Below, piece after piece: positions 1 through 5,631 of a stretch of 8,926 nucleotides of DNA. Source of the DNA: an archaeon. Its GTDB lineage: Archaea; Hydrothermarchaeota; Hydrothermarchaeia; JALTZZ01; JALUTC01. Where the stretch lies: positions 1 to 8,926 of the forward strand of contig JALTZH010000224.1 in assembly GCA_027051265.1 (NCBI GenBank), in the 5' to 3' direction. A model generated the notes under the pieces. It was not told the DNA's origin. It saw nothing but the letters and a program-made list of their open reading frames with translations, and made no database searches. The position numbers and the translations under genes were made by a program. How positions within the stretch are numbered: position 1 is the stretch's first letter; each line of letters opens with the position of its first letter.

Positions 1-39
1 ATATTATGTAGTACTAATTAAAATAAAAATCTGAATCTC

Positions 40-48
40 ATTTAAATA
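40..48. promoter_or_regulatory. Possible TATA box of undetermined direction near the left edge
   Basis: The near-palindromic element at 40-48 (ATTTAAATA) resembles an archaeal TATA box and can be read on either strand. Read on the minus strand, it would start transcription at about 15-20 and drive a divergent gene beyond the left edge. Read on the plus strand, it would start at about 70 and give a long leader or small RNA before aIF5A. No ORF at the left edge decides between these. In such AT-rich DNA a chance match is quite possible. Confidence 0.25.
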
Positions 49-99
49 CTTTTCTTTTGTTAATTATTATTATTAAATAGATAAAAAACATCTCACACC

Positions 100-116
100 T
101 ATCCAGCATGTGGATA
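100..116. repeat. Short perfect inverted repeat in the aIF5A upstream region
   Basis: TATCCA at 100-105 and TGGATA at 111-116 form a perfect 6-bp inverted repeat with a 5-nt GCATG loop. It lies about 60 nt upstream of the proposed aIF5A TATA box. It could be a regulator site or a hairpin in a longer transcript, but it is short enough to occur by chance. No T-run follows it, so a terminator is unlikely. Confidence 0.3.
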
Positions 117-174
117 TATATTAAATTATGAGTGAAATAAAGAACGAAGTTATAATCTTCCAAAACACTGAATG

Positions 175-184
175 TATATAAAAA
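175..184 (+). promoter_or_regulatory. Probable promoter (TATA box) of the aIF5A operon
   Basis: TATATAAAAA at 175-184 fits an archaeal TATA box. The usual spacing of about 25 nt to the start site puts transcription start near 202-208. That leaves a leader of roughly 16-22 nt, enough to contain the strong Shine-Dalgarno at 213-219. No other element near the gene is placed as well. The transcription start is inferred. Confidence 0.5.
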
Positions 185-212
185 ATCTTATCCTTTAAGA
201 TTAATGTTTCAT

Positions 213-219
213 AGGTGAT
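213..219 (+). promoter_or_regulatory. Strong Shine-Dalgarno that decides the aIF5A start
   Basis: AGGTGAT at 213-219 is a perfect match to the anti-Shine-Dalgarno at the 3' end of archaeal 16S rRNA. It ends 4 nt before the ATG at 224. The GTG at 215, an alternative in-frame start, lies inside this element and is therefore very unlikely to be the initiation codon. No other gene start in the window has a comparable site. Confidence 0.75.
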
Positions 220-223
220 TAAG

Positions 224-625
224 ATGACAACAAGAACCGTAACTGTTAATCAATTGAGAGAAGGTGGATTAGTTGTAATTGATGGAGAACCCTGTAAGAT
301 AATTAGTATTTCAATATCGAAGACAGGTAAGCATGGCGCTGCTAAAGCTAGAATAGAAGGTATAGGCTTATTGGATGGTAGAAGACATAGCTTAATAGCT
401 TCAACCGATGATAAAGTTGAGGTGCCAGTTATAGAAAGAAGACAAGCACAAGTTATAGCAGTTCTCAAAGATACTATACAACTAATGGATCCGCAAACAT
501 ATGAGGTTTATGAAGTTCAAAAACCATCACCAGATGAATTGGGAGGTAAAGAACTTCAACCAGGTATGCAGGTAATGGTAATGCAGATAATGAACGTTAA
601 GAAAATTGAAAAGATTTTGGAATGA
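224..625 (+). CDS. eif5A: Translation factor aIF5A (hypusine-containing, elongation/termination factor)
   Basis: Archaeal homologue of eIF5A and bacterial EF-P. It binds the ribosome near the E site and relieves stalling at difficult sequences such as polyproline. The 133-residue protein has the usual two-domain length: an N-terminal SH3-like barrel (about 1-70) with the hypusine loop, then an OB-fold (about 71-133). The diagnostic loop SKTGKHG is intact, and K36 in TGKHG is the lysine that deoxyhypusine synthase would modify; that enzyme is not in this window. The motif VVIDGEPCKI upstream of the loop is also typical. The ATG at 224 is preferred over the in-frame GTG at 215, which lies within the Shine-Dalgarno; an in-frame TAG at 212-214 closes the frame upstream. 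First gene of a four-gene operon; its stop overlaps the next start in an ATGA. Identification is secure. Confidence 0.97.
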   Translation: MTTRTVTVNQLREGGLVVIDGEPCKIISISISKTGKHGAAKARIEGIGLLDGRRHSLIASTDDKVEVPVIERRQAQVIAVLKDTIQLMDPQTYEVYEVQKPSPDELGGKELQPGMQVMVMQIMNVKKIEKILE

Positions 626-1143
626 AAATTTTAATAACCGGCCCTCCAGCTGTTGGAAAAACAACGTTATGCTTAAAGTTGTATAGGAAGCTTGTGGAAA
701 AATATAAAGTTGGAGGAGTTGTATCGTTAGAGATTAGGAAAGGGTTTAGAAGAGAAGGTTTTAAATTTTTAAACCTTAAAACTAATGAAGAGATACCTCT
801 TGCCAGTAAACATTACAGAAGTAGATATAAAATAGGTAGATATGGAGTATACGTTGAAAACGTTGATAAGGTTGCGAATGTTATAGAATCTTCGATCAAA
901 GAAAACGATATAACAATAATAGATGAAATAGGACCTATGGAATTATTGAGTGAAAAATTTTCAAAAACAGTTATAAAAGTTTTTTCTACTGATTGTAATA
1001 TAATTGCAACAATACATTATAGATCGAATCATCCAACCATCAGAAGAATAAAATCGAGAAAGGATGTATCTTTATATGTACTTAATAAAGATAATAGAGA
1101 CCAAATATATTTTAAAATATTAGAAAAATTTGGATTAGTTTAG
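622..1143 (+). CDS. THEP1-family nucleoside-triphosphatase (NTPase_1, COG1618)
   Basis: Small P-loop NTPase of the THEP1/NTPCR family, whose members hydrolyse ATP, GTP and other NTPs slowly in vitro; their physiological role is not settled. The 173-residue length is normal for the family. The Walker A motif GPPAVGKTT is at residues 7-15. The family segment GGVVSLEIRKGFRREGFK follows at about 31-48, resembling the beta-hairpin region of THEP1. Walker B with the family signature is IIDEIGPMEL at 99-108, with D101 and E102 as likely Mg-binding and catalytic residues. The start overlaps the aIF5A stop by 4 nt, and the next gene follows with no gap, so translation is probably coupled. No separate Shine-Dalgarno is visible. 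The family is clear; the substrate and the link to its translation-related neighbours are not known. Confidence 0.9.
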   Translation: MKILITGPPAVGKTTLCLKLYRKLVEKYKVGGVVSLEIRKGFRREGFKFLNLKTNEEIPLASKHYRSRYKIGRYGVYVENVDKVANVIESSIKENDITIIDEIGPMELLSEKFSKTVIKVFSTDCNIIATIHYRSNHPTIRRIKSRKDVSLYVLNKDNRDQIYFKILEKFGLV

Positions 1144-1491
1144 ATGAAGCAAGTTATAATTGTTAGAACGGATATAAAGATGGGTAAAGGTAAGATTTGT
1201 AGTCAGGTTGCACATGCATCTCTTGGAGCAGCGGAGATTGCGAGAGAAAGATTTAAAGAATATTATGATGAGTGGAAAAAAACCGGACAAAAGAAAGTCG
1301 TACTTAAAGTTAATAATGAGGAAGAACTCTTAAAGATATATGAAAAAGCTTTAGAGGAAAATCTTCCATGCTTTTTGGTAATAGATGCCGGGCTAACGCA
1401 ACTAAAACCAGGAACGAAAACATGCGTAGCAATTGGTCCAGCACCAGATAATGATGTGGATAAGATAACAGGACATCTAAAATTACTCTAA
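1144..1491 (+). CDS. pth2: Peptidyl-tRNA hydrolase, archaeal/eukaryotic Pth2 type
   Basis: Pth2 cleaves the ester bond of peptidyl-tRNAs released from stalled ribosomes, recycling tRNA in the cytoplasm. The 115 residues match a single Pth2 domain without the N-terminal membrane anchor of the eukaryotic forms. Family motifs are present in order: KMGKGKICSQVAHAS at 12-26, with K14, K16, Q21 and H24, and DAGLTQLKPGTKTCVAIGPAP at 81-101, with D81 and T85. The closing motif DKITGHLKLL at 106-115 ends at the usual C terminus. The ATG immediately follows the stop of the NTPase gene, and the stop overlaps the next start by one base (TAATG), so the gene sits tightly inside the operon. No Shine-Dalgarno is seen and translation probably depends on coupling. 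Confidence 0.95.
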   Translation: MKQVIIVRTDIKMGKGKICSQVAHASLGAAEIARERFKEYYDEWKKTGQKKVVLKVNNEEELLKIYEKALEENLPCFLVIDAGLTQLKPGTKTCVAIGPAPDNDVDKITGHLKLL

Positions 1492-1904
1492 TGACGTTAA
1501 TACTAAAAAGAGAAATCTACAACGAGATTGTAGAACATGTTAAACAAGAGGAACCATATGAAGCTTGTGGAATACTGGTTGGAAAAATTCATAACGATAA
1601 GAGAATTGTATTAAAAATATATAAATCTAAAAATATAAGTAAAAATCCATTATCATCTTATATAATAGATTTTGATACTTTAAGAAAAGCAATAGTTGAA
1701 GCTGATAAAAAAAGGTGGGAAATTATTGGTTTTTATCATTCACATCCACCAAAATTATTAAGACCATCATTAATAGATATAAGCAAAGCTAATTGGCATA
1801 ATGCTTCTTATGTTATAGTAACTATGTATGAATATGAAATCTCCTCATGGGTTTGGAATGATGATGAAAAGAAATTTTACAGAGAAGATGTAATCATACT
1901 TTAA
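1491..1904 (+). CDS. JAMM/MPN+ domain metalloprotease (JAB family, possible SAMP/ubiquitin-like isopeptidase)
   Basis: Stand-alone JAB/MPN domain of 137 residues. Archaeal members such as Haloferax JAMM1 remove ubiquitin-like SAMP modifiers from proteins; others process sulfur-carrier proteins. The full JAMM zinc motif is present: E24 in YEACGILVG, H83 and H85 in the HSHP segment, S93, and D96. The spacing H-S-H-x7-S-x2-D agrees exactly with catalytic MPN+ proteins, so activity is expected. There is no signal peptide, membrane segment or extra domain. It is the last gene of the aIF5A operon, sharing one base with the pth2 stop. A 78-nt gap with a new promoter follows. No ubiquitin-like protein or E1 is in the window, so the substrate cannot be named. 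The family is firm; desampylase function is inferred. Confidence 0.9.
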   Translation: MTLILKREIYNEIVEHVKQEEPYEACGILVGKIHNDKRIVLKIYKSKNISKNPLSSYIIDFDTLRKAIVEADKKRWEIIGFYHSHPPKLLRPSLIDISKANWHNASYVIVTMYEYEISSWVWNDDEKKFYREDVIIL

Positions 1905-1951
1905 CACCACTTATCATACTTAAGTGCAAAAATGATTGTAATAGAGAATCA

Positions 1952-1961
1952 ATATTTAAAC
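1952..1961 (+). promoter_or_regulatory. Probable TATA box for leaderless transcription of the DHH-thrS operon
   Basis: The ATATTTAAAC element at 1952-1961 is centred about 26 nt upstream of the ATG at 1983. That is the standard distance from TATA box to transcription start in archaea, so the mRNA probably begins at or within a base or two of the start codon. No Shine-Dalgarno precedes this ATG, which fits a leaderless message. Confidence 0.5.
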
Positions 1962-1982
1962 AAAATTTAGTACTTAAATATT

Positions 1983-2897
1983 ATGATTATCTGTCTAGCT
2001 CATAAGAGAGATTTAGATGGTATAGGATGTCATGCAATACTTAAGAGGCATGCAATGAAGAACGATATCGAAATAGAAAATATATACGTTGATTACAACG
2101 ATCTTATAACAAAGCTAAGATTTAAGAAGCATTTAAAAGATAAGATATTTATCATCGCAGACCTAGGATTTACGAAAGAGTTTTTAAACAATATTGAAAC
2201 GTTGAAAAAGATTTCAAAGAAAAATTTAGTTTACTGGATAGATCATCATGATTGGAGTTCTTTTATAAAACATTTGGAGAATATCGATATTAAACTAGTA
2301 ATAGATAAAAATTACTGTGCATCAGAATTAACTTGGTTGGAATTTGAGAAAAACGATGAGATATGTAAAAGAATAGCATATTATGCAAGATTGCATGATT
2401 TTATGGTAACGAATAGTAGAGATTTTGAACACTCTATGAAGTTATACGAAGTAATCGCCTCACGTTATTTGGATTACGACTATATAGCGGAAGAATTAGC
2501 TATGGGAAATTTCTGGAATAATAAGTTTGAGGAAGCATATGAATATTACTATACCAAAAAAAATAATGTTATAAAATACTCGTTAAAAACTTTCAAAGTG
2601 TATGATATTAAAGATATAAAATTTGGTATTGTTTTGTACAAAGACATTTCAGCAACATCTGTTTCGTTACATTTTCTGAACAATTACGATATAGATTTTA
2701 TAATATGTTGCACAACACGAGGAAGAATAAGTTTCAGAAGAAAAACTAAGAAGGTAAATATGGTAGAGTTGGCTAAACTTTTCAATGGTGGTGGGAGAGA
2801 AGATGCTGCTAGTGCAAATTTGGAAAAAAGAATAACGACTGAAGACTTTGATCGTATTGCAAACGTTGTTATGCGTTTCATATCTGGATTTGATTAA
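1983..2897 (+). CDS. DHH-superfamily phosphoesterase (DHH plus DHHA1-like domains)
   Basis: Predicted cytoplasmic Mn-dependent phosphohydrolase of the archaeal DHH family (COG2404-like), related to nanoRNases, RecJ and pAp phosphatases. The substrate is probably a short oligonucleotide or nucleotide, but this is not proven for the group. In 304 residues the metal motifs appear in order: HKRDLDG at 7-13 (H7, D10, D12), ADLGF at 59-63 (D60), the signature DHHD at 87-90, and a conserved acidic/His region near ARLHD at 135-139. The C-terminal DHHA1-type substrate loop is GGGRED at 269-274. All expected metal ligands are intact. An in-frame TAG at 1968-1970 fixes the start at 1983. thrS follows after 9 nt without a new promoter, so the two are probably co-transcribed. 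Family assignment is solid; the exact role is open. Confidence 0.88.
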   Translation: MIICLAHKRDLDGIGCHAILKRHAMKNDIEIENIYVDYNDLITKLRFKKHLKDKIFIIADLGFTKEFLNNIETLKKISKKNLVYWIDHHDWSSFIKHLENIDIKLVIDKNYCASELTWLEFEKNDEICKRIAYYARLHDFMVTNSRDFEHSMKLYEVIASRYLDYDYIAEELAMGNFWNNKFEEAYEYYYTKKNNVIKYSLKTFKVYDIKDIKFGIVLYKDISATSVSLHFLNNYDIDFIICCTTRGRISFRRKTKKVNMVELAKLFNGGGREDAASANLEKRITTEDFDRIANVVMRFISGFD

Positions 2898-2906
2898 ATT
2901 ATATTT

Positions 2907-4736
2907 ATGAAATTGCTTTTAATTCATGCGGAATATTTTAGGTATAAAGTTAAAGAAAGGACAAAAATTTCAGAAAAAATTCCTGAAGAAAAAAAAGAAA
3001 ATTCTTTTAAAAACGTTCTCGTTACATTTGTTGCTGTGGAAAGAGGTGATGAGCGAAATATAGATAAGATAACCGAAGTAGCGAAGGATAATATACTGGA
3101 AGTGTATAATAAAGTAAAAGCTTCAAACATCGTTCTTTATCCATATGCTCATCTATCTTCAAATCTAGCTACTCCTAGTGATGCATTAGCTGTCTTAAAA
3201 AAATTGGAAGAAAAGCTTAAATGTTTCAGAGCCCCCTTTGGTTGGTATAAAGAATTTGAAATAAAATGTTATGGTCATCCGTTATCAGAACTTTCAAGAG
3301 AGATTAAACTTGACGAAGAAACTCCAGTAGCTTTAAAGCAAGAGGAAAAAGTTAAATCGTATTGGTATATATTACAAGATGGAAATTTAATAAATCCAAA
3401 TGATTTCAATTTTGAGCAATATCCGGATTTAAAAATAATGTATGAATATGAAAGGAAAAAGATGAGAAAGGTTACTAAAGAACCTATACATGTAAAATTG
3501 ATGAGACAACTCGAGCTCGTTGATTACGAACCAAGTTCAGATCCAGGAAATTTGAGGTGGTATCCCAAAGGAGTTATCATAAAAAAATTGCTTGAAGAAC
3601 ATGTTACCAATATTGTAACGAGATATGGTGCAATGATCGTTGAAACCCCTATAATGTATAGTTTTGAAGATGAGAGACTAAAAAGCTATTTCAATAGATT
3701 TCCAGCAAGACAATATATATTAAAATCTGGAAAAAAAGAATACTTTTTAAGGTTTGCAGCATGTTTTGGACAATATCTTATTGCAAGCGATATGACAATA
3801 TCTTACAAAAATTTACCACTCAAAATCTATGAGTTAACACATTATTCTTTCAGAAGAGAACAACGAGGAGAAATTGTCGGATTGAAAAGGTTGAGAAGTT
3901 TTACAATGCCTGATATGCATACGTTTTGTAAAGATATGGAAGAAGCCAAAAGAGAATTCTTTGAACAATGTAAGCTTGCAATGAAATGGTTAGATGATGT
4001 GGAGTTAAGTTATGGAGTTATTTTAAGAGTTGTTAAAGATTTCTACTATGAGAATGAAGATTTCTTTAAAAAACTTTCCATGTTGATAAACAAACCAATC
4101 CTTGTTGAAATGTGGGACGAAAGATTTTTCTATTTTGTCACGAAAATAGAGTTTGCAATCGTTGATTCTCTACATAAATCTGCAACACTTTCAACGGTTC
4201 AAATAGATGTTGAAAACGCAAAACGTTTCAATATCCAGTACGTCAAAAAAGATGGTCAAAAAGATTATCCAATAATTCTTCACGCAAGCATATCAGGTGG
4301 TATTGATAGAAACCTCTATGCTCTACTAGAACAAGCATGGATGAGAAAGGATAAGAGAAAACCTATGCTACCAATATGGCTTTCACCAATACAGGTTAGA
4401 ATAATACCTATATCCAAGGAGGTTGAAGATTATTCTCGAAAGATTCTCGAAATCTTGGATAAAAATAACATAAGAGTTGATATAGATGATGAAGAAGGAA
4501 CACTCGAGAAAAAGATATTAAAGGCTGAGAGGGAATGGATTCCTTATATAATTGTCATAGGGAAAAAAGAGAAGACATCCAATAAAATAACTGTTAGAAT
4601 TAGAGAAACCGATGAAATAAAGGAAACGACAGTTGACGAATTGATTCATGAAATTAAAGAAAAATGTAAAGGAAAACCTTTCGTACCATTAAACTTACCA
4701 AAGGAATTATCGAAGAGACCAAAGTTTGTTGGATGA
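2907..4736 (+). CDS. thrS: Threonyl-tRNA synthetase, archaeal type with N-terminal editing domain
   Basis: Class II synthetase that charges tRNA-Thr and clears mischarged Ser-tRNA-Thr. Its 609 residues make it full length. The N-terminal domain (about 1-140) is the archaeal DTD-like editing domain: it begins MKLLLIHAEYF and contains YPYAHLSS at 78-85 and a GHPLSELSR segment at 123-131. The catalytic core (about 200-485) shows motif 2 around SFRREQRGE with R316, and motif 3 GGIDRNLYALLE with R468. The zinc ligands typical of ThrRS are in place: C286, H338 and H459. The anticodon-binding domain covers about 487-600. The start is fixed by the preceding in-frame stop of the DHH gene, 9 nt upstream. 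The stop overlaps the next ORF in an ATGA. A fused editing domain differs from the split ThrRS-1/ThrRS-2 arrangement of many Crenarchaeota. Confidence 0.97.
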   Translation: MKLLLIHAEYFRYKVKERTKISEKIPEEKKENSFKNVLVTFVAVERGDERNIDKITEVAKDNILEVYNKVKASNIVLYPYAHLSSNLATPSDALAVLKKLEEKLKCFRAPFGWYKEFEIKCYGHPLSELSREIKLDEETPVALKQEEKVKSYWYILQDGNLINPNDFNFEQYPDLKIMYEYERKKMRKVTKEPIHVKLMRQLELVDYEPSSDPGNLRWYPKGVIIKKLLEEHVTNIVTRYGAMIVETPIMYSFEDERLKSYFNRFPARQYILKSGKKEYFLRFAACFGQYLIASDMTISYKNLPLKIYELTHYSFRREQRGEIVGLKRLRSFTMPDMHTFCKDMEEAKREFFEQCKLAMKWLDDVELSYGVILRVVKDFYYENEDFFKKLSMLINKPILVEMWDERFFYFVTKIEFAIVDSLHKSATLSTVQIDVENAKRFNIQYVKKDGQKDYPIILHASISGGIDRNLYALLEQAWMRKDKRKPMLPIWLSPIQVRIIPISKEVEDYSRKILEILDKNNIRVDIDDEEGTLEKKILKAEREWIPYIIVIGKKEKTSNKITVRIRETDEIKETTVDELIHEIKEKCKGKPFVPLNLPKELSKRPKFVG

Positions 4737-5497
4737 AAATAAACATAAAGGGTCTCAGTATAATAATTTCAGTAATTTTGTTAATTTCTTTAGCCGTTAT
4801 TTTAATATTAATCACTCATATCTCATATAAATCTTTTATTAAAGAGGAAAAATCTCATCTTAAAACTCTTTATACAAAAGAAGTATATGAACAATACGCT
4901 TCGTTAACTATATTGAAAGCTGATCAGTTTGGGTTTAAAATTAAAAACGATGGTTATATATCACTAGTTGACTTAAAAGTATACGAAGATGGTAAAAGGT
5001 TGTTCTTAAATAAAACTGCTTGCAGAAAAATATGTACAAATTGTTCTGAGGATTTAACCGTATTAGAAGTTAATGCTACCGTAATATGTAATGTAAACCT
5101 AACTCCTGGAAATTTACTGGTTGCTATTGCAAGATATGCGGTTGATAAACGTAAGATTATCGGTATAATTGTTAGAATTAACCTTACGATTATACTAATT
5201 AACGTAACGTTAACAAAACCTGAAGAACCAATTATAATATATCTGACAGGATTTTCAATTGATACGAATAAACCAATCATAAATCTCATTTCTATCGAAA
5301 ACGTTTCGTTTTTGATATATAATCCTCTGTTAGAAAATTTATCCGAAATTAATATTTCACTTAAAGAAACGGTACCGTTATTTATATCGAACATTACATC
5401 TTTAAATGTTTCTACAAGATTACCTATAATCCTCTACCTTGAAGTGTTTAATGAAACTGTTTTTATTGACCTCAATGCAACCATTGAGTTTGAATAG
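4733..5497 (+). CDS. Unrecognised membrane-anchored surface protein, pilin-like N terminus, sequon-rich
   Basis: I do not recognise a family. The 254-residue product starts with a short basic stretch, MKINIKG, then one hydrophobic helix (about 8-28); the remainder has no second clear membrane segment. K6-G7-L8-S9 before the helix fits the class III signal pattern cut by archaeal prepilin peptidases, so it may be pilin/archaellin-like; a plain N-terminal anchor is the alternative. The outer part is rich in alternating hydrophobic residues, suggesting beta structure. It holds 13 N-x-S/T sequons: N93, N103, N114, N122, N150, N157, N190, N202, N207, N220, N225, N240 and N248, none with proline in the middle. 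Four cysteines (C97, C101, C104, C119) cluster in one loop. The ATG overlaps the thrS stop by 4 nt, so it is translationally coupled to a cytoplasmic synthetase, which is odd. It has no Shine-Dalgarno of its own. Confidence 0.75.
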   Translation: MKINIKGLSIIISVILLISLAVILILITHISYKSFIKEEKSHLKTLYTKEVYEQYASLTILKADQFGFKIKNDGYISLVDLKVYEDGKRLFLNKTACRKICTNCSEDLTVLEVNATVICNVNLTPGNLLVAIARYAVDKRKIIGIIVRINLTIILINVTLTKPEEPIIIYLTGFSIDTNKPIINLISIENVSFLIYNPLLENLSEINISLKETVPLFISNITSLNVSTRLPIILYLEVFNETVFIDLNATIEFE

Positions 5498-5631
5498 TAT
5501 ATAATGAGTTAAATATTACTATTTTCTTACTGTAAAAAATATTTTACTTGAAGAAATTATCTCAATTGGGTTATTCCTTCTTGTGATTCGTTGTGCTAAT
5601 TTCCATGCATTATTATTGTTAAAATTGATAT
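5498..5631. other. Intergenic spacer with weak terminator and promoter candidates
   Basis: This is the largest internal gap in the window. A TTAAATATT element at 5509-5517 could be a TATA box for the IPP isomerase gene with a leader near 90 nt. A T-rich tract just after it (5518-5528) could serve factor-independent archaeal termination of the thrS operon. GTAAAA at 5532-5537 and TTTTAC at 5542-5547 form a 6-bp inverted repeat with a 4-nt loop. None of these is strong in such AT-rich DNA, and no RNA gene was seen. Confidence 0.3.

Noticed and set aside
31-171. Possible C/D box small RNA in the aIF5A upstream region
   Set aside because: CTGA occurs at 31-34 and 168-171, but no RTGATGA C box lies at a suitable distance; the nearest candidate near 127-135 has mismatches at key positions.
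1908-1926. Inverted repeat CACTTA/TAAGTG with a 7-nt loop after the JAMM gene, as a terminator
   Set aside because: The stem is only 6 bp and weak, and no T-run follows, whereas archaeal termination depends mainly on T-rich tracts. An operator role cannot be excluded but has no support.
4954-5394. 146-codon open frame on the minus strand, opposite the surface protein
   Set aside because: It is entirely antisense to a gene with coherent features (signal anchor, sequons, ATGA coupling), has no recognisable motif and no promoter or ribosome site. The AT-biased codons of the real gene explain the lack of stops.
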